Part shown: positions 51,464 to 63,200 of the stretch, one piece after another
Layout: each line of letters starts with the position of its first letter
Position numbering within the stretch: the stretch's first letter is position 1
Assembly: GCF_025244745.1 (NCBI RefSeq)
Contig: NZ_CP104213.1
Span: 1 to 64,000 of the forward strand
Source: Deinococcus rubellus
GTDB taxonomy: Bacteria; Deinococcota; Deinococci; Deinococcales; Deinococcaceae
DNA: 64,000 nt
Direction: 5' to 3'
The notes under the pieces: model-generated
What the model saw: the letters and a program-made list of their open reading frames with translations, nothing else
The model's database searches: none
What the model was told of the DNA's origin: nothing
Made by a program: the position numbers and the translations under genes

Positions 51464-52608
51464 GTGCGTATCGGCTTCGTGACCACCACTTACCTGCCCT
51501 CGCGCAACGGCGTGGCGACCAGCACCGCGTTGTTTGCCCAGGGTCTGCGCGACCTGGGGCATGAGGTCAGCATCTACGCGCCCAACCACCCCGCCCGCCC
51601 GCCTGCCGAGGAGGGCGTCTACCGCCTGCCCAGCACCAGCATGGGCACGCCCGCCGACTATCCGGTGCTGCTGTGGCCCAACCCGGCGGCAGTGGCGGGG
51701 CTGCCGCTGAGGGGCACCGACATCTTCCACACCATGCACCCCTTCTTGCCGGGCATTCTGGCCCGCTTCTGGGCGCGGCGGTTCCAGACGCCCTCGGTGT
51801 TCACGGCCCACACCCAGTACGAGCAGTACCTGCACTACGCGCCGCTGATGCCGCGCCGGGTCAGCCGCAGCCTGACGCGCTCGCACGTGGCGGCCTTTGC
51901 CCGCAGCGTGGATCAGGTGCTGGTGCCGGGCCGGGCGATGGAAGAGATGCTGCGGCTCTACGGCTTTGCGGGCGACGTGAAGCTGATGCCCAATCCGGTG
52001 AACCTGGCGTCCTTCCAGGCGGCGGACACCCCAGCGGTGCGGGCCGCTGTCCGGCAGCGCTACGGGGTGGACGCGGCGGCCCCGCTGATCATCTCGCTGG
52101 GACGGCTGGCTCCTGAGAAAAATCTGGACACCATGCTGCGGGCCTTCGCCCTGGCCCGCGAGCGCCGCCCCGACCTGCGGCTGCTGGTGGTCGGTGACGG
52201 CCCGGTGAAGTTGGCGCTGGAAGCCCAGGCCCCGGCGGGCACCGTCTTTACCGGCGCACTGCCTTACGCCGAGGTGCCGCAGCTGCTGGCCGCCGCCGAC
52301 GTGTTCGTGACCGCCAGCACCTCGGAAGTGCTGCCGATGTCGATGATCGAGGCGCTGGCGGCCGGAACGCCACTGGTGGCCGCCCGCAGCCCCGCCGCCG
52401 AGGACCTGATTCACAGCGGGCCAAGCGGCGACAACGGCCTGATCCGCGAAGCGCACCCGGAAGCGCTGGCCGAAGGACTGCTGAGCGCCCTGGACCCCGC
52501 CAGTCTGCCGCGCCGCCGCGCCGCCGCCCGCCTCAGCGCCGAGCAGTACGATTTGCGGGTGCGGGCCAGGGCACTGGTGCAGGTGTATGAAAATTTGCTG
52601 GCGAAACG

Positions 52609-52612
<4 letters not shown>
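51464..52612 (+). CDS. GT4-family glycosyltransferase
   Basis: A 382-residue GT-B enzyme. The N-terminal acceptor half begins [35 protein letters not shown]. The C-terminal donor half has [28 protein letters not shown] and the EX7E-type motif [21 protein letters not shown]. The pattern NGVATSxxxFAxxLxxxGHEV is typical of PimB/alpha-glucosyl- or mannosyl-diacylglycerol synthases, so a membrane glycolipid product is plausible. It starts at GTG 51464, with TACACT 10 nt upstream. Its stop overlaps the convergent cobW-like stop within a CTAG. Confidence 0.9.
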
Positions 52613-53616
<1,004 letters not shown>

Positions 53617-53622
53617 CTGGCT

Positions 53623-53628
53623 ATGGTA
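53623..53628 (-). promoter_or_regulatory. -10 element (TACCAT) for the leaderless CobW-family gene
   Basis: TACCAT on the minus strand ends six nucleotides before ATG 53616. Confidence 0.52.
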
Positions 53629-53644
53629 AGGGTCCAGACAGAGA

Positions 53645-53674
53645 AGCGGCCCCACACACGGGGTTAAAGCCGCT
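53645..53674 (-). terminator. Probable terminator of the surface-protein operon
   Basis: AGCGGC pairs with GCCGCT, and an inner CCCC/GGGG pair closes a small loop. It lies about 20 nt after the stop of the glycine-rich surface protein. On the minus strand it is followed by TCTCTGTCT, so the T-run is weak. Confidence 0.5.
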
Positions 53675-53694
53675 GGACAAAGTGAACGGTCAGA

Positions 53695-56691
53695 TCAGTT
53701 GACGGTGGTCTGGAAGCAGAGAGTTCGAGTCTGGGTGGAAGAAACGCTCTTGAGCGTGCCCGTCACAGTATTACCAACCAACGCACCGACAGGTGAAGCG
53801 CCGCTGTCGTTGGTAATACTGTTCGTCACGAAGGTCTGATTGGGCTGCAAAACGTCGGAGACATTGACGTCCAGAGCTGTCGTGAGCAAGCTGGTGGCTT
53901 GCACGCAGTATTCAAGTTTATCGAGGGGCTTGGCGATGGTCGTGGTGCGGTTGATGTCTGTCGGCTCACCGTTTGGCAGACTTGAAGTTGGAGTCGCGTT
54001 CCGCACGTATTTCCTGAGCTGTACCGGATTGAAGTACGTCGTAACCGTCTGCGTATTGTTGGCCGTCACCGACCCATTGGTGCCGTCATCAACTGGCGTG
54101 GAGACCGTGAGGGTGGCCGTATTGGGTGTCGCCGCTGCGGTCAGCACATTCAAGTTCACCGTTACCGGAATTCGCACACTGACACTCTGCCCCGCTGCCA
54201 GCGCAGTCACAGTCAGTGTCTTGGTCACAGCGTTAAAGGCAGCGCCCGTTGTTGGCGTAGCAGGCGTGGAGACGATCGTGGCCGTTCCAGGCGTGACGGT
54301 GCTGGGAAAGTTGGCGTCGGTCACGGTCACGTTCGTCGCGTTCACCGCTTTGAGATTGGTCACGGTGATGAGATAATCGAAGCCTTGACCGTTGGTTCGT
54401 GTGGTCTGCGGGTTGGTGCTGCTGCCCGTCTTGAACGCTTGTTTGGTGACTTGCAGATCGCTCTCAATGGTGATGTCTTCAGCGGTTGAAGACGTGCTGG
54501 CATAATTGCTACCCGTTACCGTGCCGCCGCCAGTGTAGGTGGTGTTGGCTCCGACCAGCGCAGCAGAGGCAGGCGACACGAGACGTGTACCACTACTATC
54601 GGTAGGGTCGAGGAAACTGACCGAGGCAGAGTTCTGGAAGGTGCCGACGGCCTGCAAGCGGTTGACGGGAAAGTCGAGAGTTACGCTCTGGCCGCCAGGA
54701 ATGACAAACGAACTCCAATTCAGGGTGATGGCGCTGGTCGCAGGATCGCTGGTTGTAGGACGGGTAACGGATGCACTGCTGGGCGTGTAGGCGGTGGGGC
54801 CAGCGTAGGTGAAGGGATTAGGCAAGCTGTCAGCAACCCGAACACCAGTCGCCGCCCCAACGCCTGCCGCATTGCTGATAGTGATTTTGTAAGCAGGCGT
54901 CTGGGTACTGGCCGGTGTGTTGAGCGGCTGCGGCGTGGTGGTCACTTTGGTGACGGTGAGCTGGGGAAAGCAGGCAGGAGTACGCGGGATATTAATGTTG
55001 TTGTAAATGATGTCGCCTTTACCGCCGTTACCCGCAGAGCCGCCGTACACGTTGGTGATACCAGCAATAGGAGTATTGACCCCAGCAGCACCACCAACAA
55101 AGCTGATCGTCGGGCGCATCGTCACGGTGGTCGTCAGCAAGACTGCGCCGCCGCCGCCGCCGCCGCCCGGCCCCTGAGTTTCTCCTCCCTTGAGAGGCAA
55201 TGCCGAATTGCCACCACTCCCGCCGTTAACCTGAACATTCAGACTTGAGAGATTCACGGTACTGGTGGCAATGGCGACGGTACCACCCGCACCCCCACCG
55301 CCTGCGCCATCACGTCCAGCAGGTTGGCCGTCTTGCCCATTGGCACGCAAGGTGCCTGTACCGGTGATGGTGTTGGCCACTACGAAGATCACACCGCCGC
55401 CGTTGCCCCCACTGGCCTGAGGCGTCGTTGGGTAGTCGTCAGCAGCATTGTTATTGTCGCCAGCACCGCCGCCCCCGCCCACGATCAGACGTTCGGCATT
55501 GGGATAAACAATTCCAGGAGGGATACCGACCCCGCCGAGGCCACCTACAGGACGCGCGCCATCGCCGTCGCAGGCGTTGAAAGTGCCACCGAAGTTGACG
55601 CAACTTCCGCTGGTGGGATTACGATAGAAGGCGAAACTGTTACCGCCTGTACCGCCCATCCCTACATTGCCGCCACCGCCGCCGCCCGCGTTGTGCTGGT
55701 CACCGCCGCCACCTGCGTTGCCTGGCGCGCCCCGTGAACGGTCCAGTCCCCCTGTGACGCTGGCGGTTGTTCCCGTCACACCCAGCGTCACCGTACCAGT
55801 AGGATAGCCAGAAGTGCCGAGATCAGTCCCGGTATAGGCCACGCTCGTTTTGGTCAAGTCACGCACAAAACGCGGGGTGCCCGCTATCCCCTCACCTTTG
55901 AATGCACCATAATTCGACACCGTTGCGGAGTAGGGGGTGGCGTAGTTGACGATTTTCTGGCCACTCACAACGTCATCTTGACGTGAGCCGCCACCACGAA
56001 AGCCAGCACTCGAAGCGTCAATGGTCTTTCCATTAAAATCGAGAGTTCCAGCGACGTTAAGCGCAAACACCCCCCCAGTGTCTCCATTCCAGGTGGGAAC
56101 CGAAATATCGCTGGCGAGGGTAAGCGCCGAAAACTGTGGCACCCGCACGATTTGAAAGCGGCGCTGTCCAGTGGAAGTATTGGCGCTGGCATTGGTGTAG
56201 GTATTTGCCAGCGCATTTTGCAACGTGAGTGTGGTTCCAGTGATGCCACTTACCACGTTGAACTCGTAGTAACCGGCGCTCCGCAGGTTGGTATAACCCC
56301 GGCCACTACTGCCGTCGCCGTAACTCACGCTGTCAGAGTTATTAATCAGTGCATCTTGCATCTGCACGATCAGTACCAGGTCACCTGCTGCCAAGTCGCT
56401 CGCAGTGGGTGTGGTGCGTTTGGTTCCCAGACTGATAGTAAAAGTGCCCGAAGTCGCCGTAGTACCTGAAGCCGCCGGATAATAACTGTTAGGATTGAAA
56501 GTGCTGCCATCCTTGCCAGGAGTCCCGCAGACTTCAGCCAAGGCCACGAACGGCGAAGTCATCACCATTAAGGCCGTACAAAGCAAGACCGCAGAAAGTG
56601 AGACACTCTTGAAACGAGACTTGGGGATGTTGGAGCGGGCTGTGGCAAGGCGGGGCGAGGGCCGCCGGGGGCCGGAGAGGTTCAGATTCAT
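53695..56691 (-). CDS. Exported glycine-rich surface protein with DUF11 repeats
   Basis: A 998-residue secreted protein. A long basic N-region precedes the signal-peptide core (VSLSAVLLCTALMVMTSPFVALA, about 31-53). The N-terminal third is beta-rich. A glycine-rich region follows (about 310-530: GAPGNAGGGGDQHNAGGGGG, GGGGGAGDNNN, GPGGGGGGGAVLL), interspersed with short beta strands. The C-terminal 430 residues contain DUF11-type beta-sandwich repeats (LTVTKVTTTPQ ... YKITISNAAG; LQVTKQAFKTG ... YLITVTNLKAVNATNVTV). Such repeats occur in bacterial adhesins and wall proteins. No LPXTG or S-layer-homology domain is visible. Its ATG overlaps the stop of the outer-membrane protein gene (ATGA), so the two are made together. 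It is somewhat lower in GC than the neighbouring genes. Confidence 0.85.
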   Translation of the reverse strand: MNLNLSGPRRPSPRLATARSNIPKSRFKSVSLSAVLLCTALMVMTSPFVALAEVCGTPGKDGSTFNPNSYYPAASGTTATSGTFTISLGTKRTTPTASDLAAGDLVLIVQMQDALINNSDSVSYGDGSSGRGYTNLRSAGYYEFNVVSGITGTTLTLQNALANTYTNASANTSTGQRRFQIVRVPQFSALTLASDISVPTWNGDTGGVFALNVAGTLDFNGKTIDASSAGFRGGGSRQDDVVSGQKIVNYATPYSATVSNYGAFKGEGIAGTPRFVRDLTKTSVAYTGTDLGTSGYPTGTVTLGVTGTTASVTGGLDRSRGAPGNAGGGGDQHNAGGGGGGNVGMGGTGGNSFAFYRNPTSGSCVNFGGTFNACDGDGARPVGGLGGVGIPPGIVYPNAERLIVGGGGGAGDNNNAADDYPTTPQASGGNGGGVIFVVANTITGTGTLRANGQDGQPAGRDGAGGGGAGGTVAIATSTVNLSSLNVQVNGGSGGNSALPLKGGETQGPGGGGGGGAVLLTTTVTMRPTISFVGGAAGVNTPIAGITNVYGGSAGNGGKGDIIYNNINIPRTPACFPQLTVTKVTTTPQPLNTPASTQTPAYKITISNAAGVGAATGVRVADSLPNPFTYAGPTAYTPSSASVTRPTTSDPATSAITLNWSSFVIPGGQSVTLDFPVNRLQAVGTFQNSASVSFLDPTDSSGTRLVSPASAALVGANTTYTGGGTVTGSNYASTSSTAEDITIESDLQVTKQAFKTGSSTNPQTTRTNGQGFDYLITVTNLKAVNATNVTVTDANFPSTVTPGTATIVSTPATPTTGAAFNAVTKTLTVTALAAGQSVSVRIPVTVNLNVLTAAATPNTATLTVSTPVDDGTNGSVTANNTQTVTTYFNPVQLRKYVRNATPTSSLPNGEPTDINRTTTIAKPLDKLEYCVQATSLLTTALDVNVSDVLQPNQTFVTNSITNDSGASPVGALVGNTVTGTLKSVSSTQTRTLCFQTTVN
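55147..55164. repeat. (GCC)6 triplet tract coding for polyglycine
   Basis: Six GCC triplets on the plus strand, read as GGC (Gly) codons on the minus strand, inside the glycine-rich part of the surface protein. Slippage would change length without shifting frame. Confidence 0.7.
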
Positions 56692-59600
56692 CGGTTGTTC
56701 TCCTGAAGGAGCAGATCGAGGCGCAGGTAAAAGCCCTGATGGGTGTCGCTGCCGATGCCATTAAAGCCGGTGGGGTTGTAGCCCACGGTGGCCCAGGTGC
56801 CGTCGAATACCCGCACAGTGCCTTCCAGGCCCAGTCCCCATTGCACCGATTGCAAGCCTGGCTGATAGAGGGCGCGGCCATAGACCCCCATACCCAGCCA
56901 GTCCGTGAGGTAGAGCGTGCCGCCGAGTTGCGGCTGGATCAGCAGGCCGTAATCCACCCCTAGAGTATCGAGGGTATTGAGTGCCCCACGCACCTGAAAC
57001 TGCGGCTTGCGGTAAGTCAGGCCGATTTGCGAGGTCACTTCACCGTCGCCCGTGCTGTTTCCTTTGAGGCTGCCATCGGCGTAACGCACGTAGGCCAGTC
57101 CTTCCAGCAGGCCGTCACGCAGCGCCGCCGAAACGGTCAAGCGGTTACCGCTGACTGCCGAGCGCTCACTGGTGGCGTCGGCGGCCAGCGTCCAGACCCG
57201 GCCAATCGAGCTACTCAGGCCGCCCTTGTAGACCAGCTTGGCGTCGCCGTCGCTCGGCAGGTTGGCACTCACGCCTGCGCTGGCCGTGAACTGATCGCCC
57301 CGGTAACTCAGGTCGACGCCGCCCTCGGTGGTGTGATTGCCCAAGGCCAAGTCTGCCGAGTAAGCCGCCTGGACATTGGCGCTCAGGCGGTCGGTAATCG
57401 GCACCTGAGTATTGGCCCCAAAGCGGGCGCGGTTGCCCTGGCCACCGCTACTGGGTAATTCGTAATTGGCGCTGAGGGTGGTGTTGCCGAATTTGTTTTC
57501 CACACCCAGGGCGGCCTGGTTGCTCTTGCCCCAGGTCAGCAGATCGGTCAGCTTGAGGCTGAGCTGGGGCGTCAAGGCATAACGCACGCTGAACTGCGTT
57601 TGCGGATCGCCCTGGCCGACCAGAACCTGAGCATGACTTACCTCGGCTCCCAGCTTCGGGCCGTTATAAGCGGCCTTGGCTGTCACGAAAGTAGCGGGAT
57701 TGGACAGCAGTTGCTGGCGCAATCCAGCCCCCAGCGTGAAGGAGGAAAATGTGTAGTTGGCTGACGCCGAGAGCAACGCGCTGCTGCCCGAGGCCGCCCG
57801 ACCGTAGAGTCCCGAAGCCTGCACGCTGAACTGCGGCGTCACTTTATAACTGGCGTCCACCGCGACGTCTGTGCCGACGCTGCCCTTGCCGACGCCGTCA
57901 TAACCTTCCGACTGGGTGCGGGCACGGGCGCTGACCGACAGCGCCTGGGTCTGGGTTTGAGCGCTCAGCGTCGCCTGCATACCGTGGGCATAGGCCAGAT
58001 ACACCTCGGCGCTGTTGGTGCCCTGGGTGTAGCTCAGCCGCGTGCCGAAGGTGACGGTGTTCTGGTCACCGTCCTGGCGTAGCGAGACAATGGCTGCCGA
58101 AGCGCTGAACGGCCCCTGGGTGGTCTTGACCTGTGCGCCGCCGATAACGTAGCGGTGGCCCAGCGGGTCGGGCGTACGGTAGGTCAGCTCCAGCGACTGG
58201 GGATTGAGCTGCTCGTCGGTAGAGGTTAGTGGGCGCACAAATTCCAGAACGCCCGAATCGGCGTCGAGGGTGTAATCCACCAGCCAGGTCAGTGGCTTGC
58301 GGGAGAGTTCCACTCCGGTCATGCGGTCGGTGAGAACCAGCTCCAGATGTTCTGAGCCATACTCGACGGCCTCGCCAATCTTGAGCAGACGGGTACCGTC
58401 CGGCGTCAGGGTTCTCTGGACAGTGCTCGAAGGCACAGCAGCCACGAAACCGGAGAACTGCACGTCTCCCTTGGTCTCAGCAGTCAGGGCTGTGTAGCCG
58501 CCGCCCGCCGCCAGGGTCGTGATGGGCAGAGCCACCTGACCGTAACTCACCTGAAAGCGGGGATGCTCGTAGCGCAGCGCCAGCGGATCGATACCTTGCA
58601 GCGGCACCGAGGCGCTGGAAGAGTCGCCGTAGACCGTGTAACCGTCCACCGTCGTCTCGTTGACGGGTAAGCGGCCTCCAGAGGTGGGGGTCTGCCAGCC
58701 GCCAGCAGCGGAGCGGCCCTGGTATTCGGCAGCCCCGGCCACGTAGAGCTTGCCGCCAGCCAGCGGTCCCTCGTAGTAGCCGCGCCCAGTGATGCCCACC
58801 GAAAAGGGCTGAAGGCCCACTGTGGCGCTGAGGGTGCCGATGCCCACCTGAGTGGCGTTGGGCCGCACATCAAAGCTCACGTCGCGGCGCAGTTCACCGA
58901 TGGCCAGCTTGAGGTTGAGGCGGGTCGGCACGGCCTGGGGGCGCAAATGCAAGATGCCCACGCCGTTGACCAGTTTCACTTGGTAATTGGATTCGGTGGG
59001 GTTGGCATCTGGGTCGAGGACTTCGAGATTGCTGTCCACTGTGATGAAACCGTCGCGCCCGGTGATGCCGTTCTTGTCCACTGCGCTGAGCCTGATCTCC
59101 AGCGGCGTGAAGCCGTCAGCCACCATCTGCTTCGGCTCGGCTTCCAGGCGCACTGGCGCACCAGCCAGAAACACCGTCACCTGTTCGCCGCCGACTGCCA
59201 GCACATTCTTGCCTTCCTGAAGTGGCAGGCCGAAATATTCCAGGTGAACGCTGTGGTTTTTGGGGTCGGTGACGGTCTTACCCAGTGCGTCTTCCGGCAG
59301 CGGCTGACCGTTGAGGGTGGCGCTCAGGTCGGCGGTATCGCTTCCTTCGAGCATCACACTGATGCGGCTGCGGTCACGAAACACCGCGCCGTCCAGCGGC
59401 AACTTGATAACGCCGGGGTTGACACTGGCCGTCGCAGACTGACTGGCCTGGGCCAGATCCTGAGAATCGATCTGCCCGACGAGGGCCACATCGGTGTCGC
59501 CGGGAAAGCGGGCTTGCAGCGCCGGAGCAGCCAGGGCCGGAAGATCGCCGCTGTGGGACACCTTGTAGCTGAGCACAAAGGGACGCTGTGCGCCCTTCGG

Positions 59601-60236
59601 CAACGTCGGGTCGGCAGGCGGCAGGCTGACAGTCCAGTACAGCATGCTGTTCTGGCCAACTTTCGGATCGGTCAGCGGCTCTGCAGCCAGCGTGCTCGAG
59701 CCGGGCCGGTAGACGGTGCCCTGCGGCAGGCGTTGAGCCACCACCACGCTGAGCGCTTCCTGAGACACCCTGAACGGCAGCGAGAGATCGGACTCCCGCG
59801 CCGCTCTGAGCCCAGGCAACACTTCCAGGGTACTGCTGGTCTGTGCCCGCACGTTCTCTTCGGCCAGCCCTTCTGCCAGTGTGCCCTGGGTGACCACGCG
59901 GCCCCGCACCTGGAAGGTTCCCACCTGTGACGGGGTCGCCGTGACACTGAGCACCCGGACTTCATGGGGTTGCAGCGTCACATTGAGGCTACTGCTGCCC
60001 AGCATCACGGACGGGTCGGCGTCGAGCAGGAGCGTGAGCTGAGCCGGAGCCTCACCCACATTGCTGAGGGTGAATCTGAGGTCAGTGGAGGTATTGACCA
60101 GCGTACGGAAAGGCGCACTCACTTCCAGACGCTGGGCTTCAGGCTGACTCACAGCGGGAACGGGCATCTGGGCCTGGCCAACTCCCAGCGCCAGGGTTCC
60201 GGCCATCAGCAGCGAAAGGACACGCAGCGAACTCAT
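56688..60236 (-). CDS. Large outer-membrane beta-barrel protein with N-terminal Ig-like domains
   Basis: An 1182-residue exported protein. The signal peptide is MSSLRVLSLLMAGTLALGVGQAQ. Residues 40-480 form beta-sandwich domains (LRFTLSNVGEAPAQLTLLLD; RISVMLEGSDTADLSATLNGQPL; PLEIRLSAVDKNGITGRDGFITVDS). From about 490 to the end the chain alternates aromatic and glycine residues in many amphipathic strands (VGITGRGYYEGPLAGGKLYV; VYLAYAHGMQATLSAQTQTQALSVSARA; FTVSAALRD-like strands), closing with DTHQGFYLRLDLLLQ. This is consistent with a very large barrel. No TonB-box or POTRA is recognisable. ATG 60236 overlaps the upstream stop and its own stop overlaps the next start, both as ATGA. It could export or anchor its two co-encoded surface proteins. 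Confidence 0.82.
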   Translation of the reverse strand: MSSLRVLSLLMAGTLALGVGQAQMPVPAVSQPEAQRLEVSAPFRTLVNTSTDLRFTLSNVGEAPAQLTLLLDADPSVMLGSSSLNVTLQPHEVRVLSVTATPSQVGTFQVRGRVVTQGTLAEGLAEENVRAQTSSTLEVLPGLRAARESDLSLPFRVSQEALSVVVAQRLPQGTVYRPGSSTLAAEPLTDPKVGQNSMLYWTVSLPPADPTLPKGAQRPFVLSYKVSHSGDLPALAAPALQARFPGDTDVALVGQIDSQDLAQASQSATASVNPGVIKLPLDGAVFRDRSRISVMLEGSDTADLSATLNGQPLPEDALGKTVTDPKNHSVHLEYFGLPLQEGKNVLAVGGEQVTVFLAGAPVRLEAEPKQMVADGFTPLEIRLSAVDKNGITGRDGFITVDSNLEVLDPDANPTESNYQVKLVNGVGILHLRPQAVPTRLNLKLAIGELRRDVSFDVRPNATQVGIGTLSATVGLQPFSVGITGRGYYEGPLAGGKLYVAGAAEYQGRSAAGGWQTPTSGGRLPVNETTVDGYTVYGDSSSASVPLQGIDPLALRYEHPRFQVSYGQVALPITTLAAGGGYTALTAETKGDVQFSGFVAAVPSSTVQRTLTPDGTRLLKIGEAVEYGSEHLELVLTDRMTGVELSRKPLTWLVDYTLDADSGVLEFVRPLTSTDEQLNPQSLELTYRTPDPLGHRYVIGGAQVKTTQGPFSASAAIVSLRQDGDQNTVTFGTRLSYTQGTNSAEVYLAYAHGMQATLSAQTQTQALSVSARARTQSEGYDGVGKGSVGTDVAVDASYKVTPQFSVQASGLYGRAASGSSALLSASANYTFSSFTLGAGLRQQLLSNPATFVTAKAAYNGPKLGAEVSHAQVLVGQGDPQTQFSVRYALTPQLSLKLTDLLTWGKSNQAALGVENKFGNTTLSANYELPSSGGQGNRARFGANTQVPITDRLSANVQAAYSADLALGNHTTEGGVDLSYRGDQFTASAGVSANLPSDGDAKLVYKGGLSSSIGRVWTLAADATSERSAVSGNRLTVSAALRDGLLEGLAYVRYADGSLKGNSTGDGEVTSQIGLTYRKPQFQVRGALNTLDTLGVDYGLLIQPQLGGTLYLTDWLGMGVYGRALYQPGLQSVQWGLGLEGTVRVFDGTWATVGYNPTGFNGIGSDTHQGFYLRLDLLLQENNR

Positions 60237-63200
60237 GGGTATCTCCAGTCCATTTGAGGATCGGTCAGGGCGGGCAGTGCTTTCCCAGACCACTCAAAGG
60301 TGTAGCGCCACTGCTGCTGACCGGCAGGTACGTCAAGACGCAAGTCTGACGCTCCATCAGTCATTCTGGCCCCAGTCGGCAGAGGATCGAGGATGTGCAG
60401 CTGACTCAGAGCCTGGGGCGTTTGCAAGCTCAAGGTGACCTGGAAGATGTTGAGGCCAATTTGCAGCATCGACTTGCCCAGCACAGCATTCCCGACCTGC
60501 AGTGTGGTGACGCGCTCGGCATAAATCTCGCCCTGCGGCTTTTCGAGCGGGAAGTCGGCAACCGTCAGCGCGAAGACCGACATGTTGCGGCTGCCCAGCA
60601 GGCCTCCATCATTGACGTCGCGCTCCGGAATGAACGGCACTGAGTTGGGATCGAGACGCAACCCCCACATGCCCTCAGGCAAACTCTGGAAGTGGTAGCG
60701 CCCCTCTTTGTCAGTCAGGACGCTGCGGCCATCCGCCAGGATCAGGCGGGCATTGGCCAGCGGCAGATCCTTTCCGAACGTAAAGGCCGCGTCCCCGTTG
60801 AGGTCGAGGTACACCCGGCCCAGCAACTCGCCGCGCGGCGCGAAGACACGCGGATTGATACGGACCGCCTGGCTCTTGGCGACGTTGGAAGCTACAGCGG
60901 TCAGAGCGGCGGTCAGGGTGTTCTGGCCTTTACCCTCAACCTGGGCCGAGTTGATGATGACCTCGGGGCTGTCGACACCCACGCGGGTGCGGAACGTCAG
61001 GGTCACGGTGGCATTCGCCTGGATCGGTGTCGGCAAGCTGAAGCGCAGCATCTGGTTTTGGATCATCGGATCTGCCAGTGGCTGACCGTCGAGTTTAGCG
61101 CTGCCTGGCACGAAGGTCAGGCCAGTTGGCAGGGTGTCGTTGAGCATCAGATTAATCAGAGCGGCGTTCTTGGAAGTGTTGTGGATGTGCAGGGTCCAGC
61201 CCAGCTCGCCGCCAATGTCCACCTGGGCGCTGTCAGAGCGCTTATCGAGGGTCAACGTCGCGCTCCAGATCAGGCTCTCCACATCGTTGGAAGGCGTCGG
61301 CGTCTGTACTTCTCTGCTGCTGAAGACAAAGCGGTTGACCACCAGCACGCCGTCGGGAGCATCCTGTTTGACTTTGGCACTGACCGTCAGGGTGCGGGCG
61401 CTCTGAGGATCGAGGTGGTCAAGCGTCCAGATGACCGTCTTGCCTTCCAAGCGGCCACCGTCAGAGATCTCCAGGGTGGCCGGGTCGAGGTAGTCGCTGA
61501 GCGTGTCCTGCACCGTGATCTGCGCGAGCGCGAAGGGGAAGGGATTCTCGGACTTGAGGCTGTAGGTCAGCCGGTGGCCCTGGGCCACCGGGGTGCCGCT
61601 GGCCTGATCCACCACTTTGGTCAGACGTGGCAGGCCACTGTAAAGGCGGCTCACCTGATCGCGGGTGGCATTGGGCGCTGCGCCCAGTTCTGAGGTGGCC
61701 TTCAAGGTCAGTTGCAGGGCCGCCGCGCCTTCTGCTGAAGCGCTGGGCGTGACACAGACGCGGAAATCGAGGTGGTCTCCCGGCTGAGCGGCGGCGGCGA
61801 GCGCGATAGGCTGAACCAAGGCGCTGCCGTCAAGGTTTTCAAGGGTCAGTTCGGCGCTGCCCAGATTAATCACGCCGCTGATACTGAGCTGATCTGGCAC
61901 GGCGGCCAGGTTGCTGACGGTCTGAGAGAAGCACAGACGCTGGTTGAGAAGGCCGTTGTCACGCACCTGCAGGTCATCGGTACTGCCCTCGCCCCCGGGG
62001 TTGGCCTGCGGATTCCCAATGGGCCCGAGTGCGATTTGCGGCAACACCACATTCAGAATGCGGTCACGGGTGAGGTTGGACGGGCCATACTTCGAGGTGG
62101 CAATCAGCAGCACTTCCAGTGGACCGGGTTGCAGCGGGGTGAAACACACTGTAAAGGTCACGCTTGCGCCGGAAGCCAGATTCAGGGGCTGCTGCACCTT
62201 GATCTCGGTGGTGGCCGTGTTCCAAACCTGCCTGGTACTGATGGTGTAGCTGTCTGAATTGGTGCCGGTGTTCTTGAGGGTCTGCTCAAAGCAGTTTGGC
62301 TTGCCCACGATAGCTTGGGACTGGCTCTGGGTATCGTCCCCGCTCAGTTCCAGCGCTTCTGGCGCATTCACCGGGCCGAGGGCCACGCCCGGTATCACAA
62401 AACTCAGCACGGCGTCGGTGGTCGAGTTGGACTGAGTCTGGGCCGTGCTGGTCGCCGTCAAGCGGGCCTCGAACGGCTGGTTGCCAACGGGGCTGTAGCA
62501 GGCCAGGAACGCGGCGGTCTGGTTGGAGGCCAACCGCACCGGAAACACCTGCGCTGCGCCGCCGAGAGTACGAAACACGGTATTTGGTGCGCCCGCGTCC
62601 GCCACGACACTCAGGTTATCGGGGTCGGGGCCGAGGTTTTGCAGTTCATGTTCAAAGCAGACCTGCTGATTTTGCAGGATGTCACTCTGGCTTTGCCGGT
62701 CTGAGGCGCTGCCCTCGCCGCCGGGAGCCGCCTGGGCGTTTTTGGCTGGCCCCAGCGCAATCTGCGCCGGTGGACGCACGGCGATGGTGGCCTGCGCCTG
62801 AGCAGTGGAAAGCGCATTGCCCTGGGCATCCTGGCCCTGCGCCGTGGCCTGGTTGATCAGCTGACCGACCTTTGCGCCGGGCAAGGTACGCAGCTGAAAG
62901 CTGAAGCTCAGGGCCTGCTGACGTGCCAGCAGCGGCACCCGCCAGCGCACACCCGAGGCGACCTGCTCATAGCCGAGGGTGGGAGCGGCGCTGCCTGCCA
63001 CCAGCTCAAAGTTCTTGTTTCCAGCGTTGAGACTCTGCTCGAAGAGGTCTTCGACGACCACGTTCTGAGCGTCAAATTCGCCGGTGTTCACAGCCCGCAG
63101 GGTTACTGTCACGTCGCCGTTGGACTGCACCGAGGCGGCAGAAAAGCTCTTGGACAGCTCCAGCTGTGCGCTGGGCTGGGCGGTTTGCTGTCCGGTGGTT

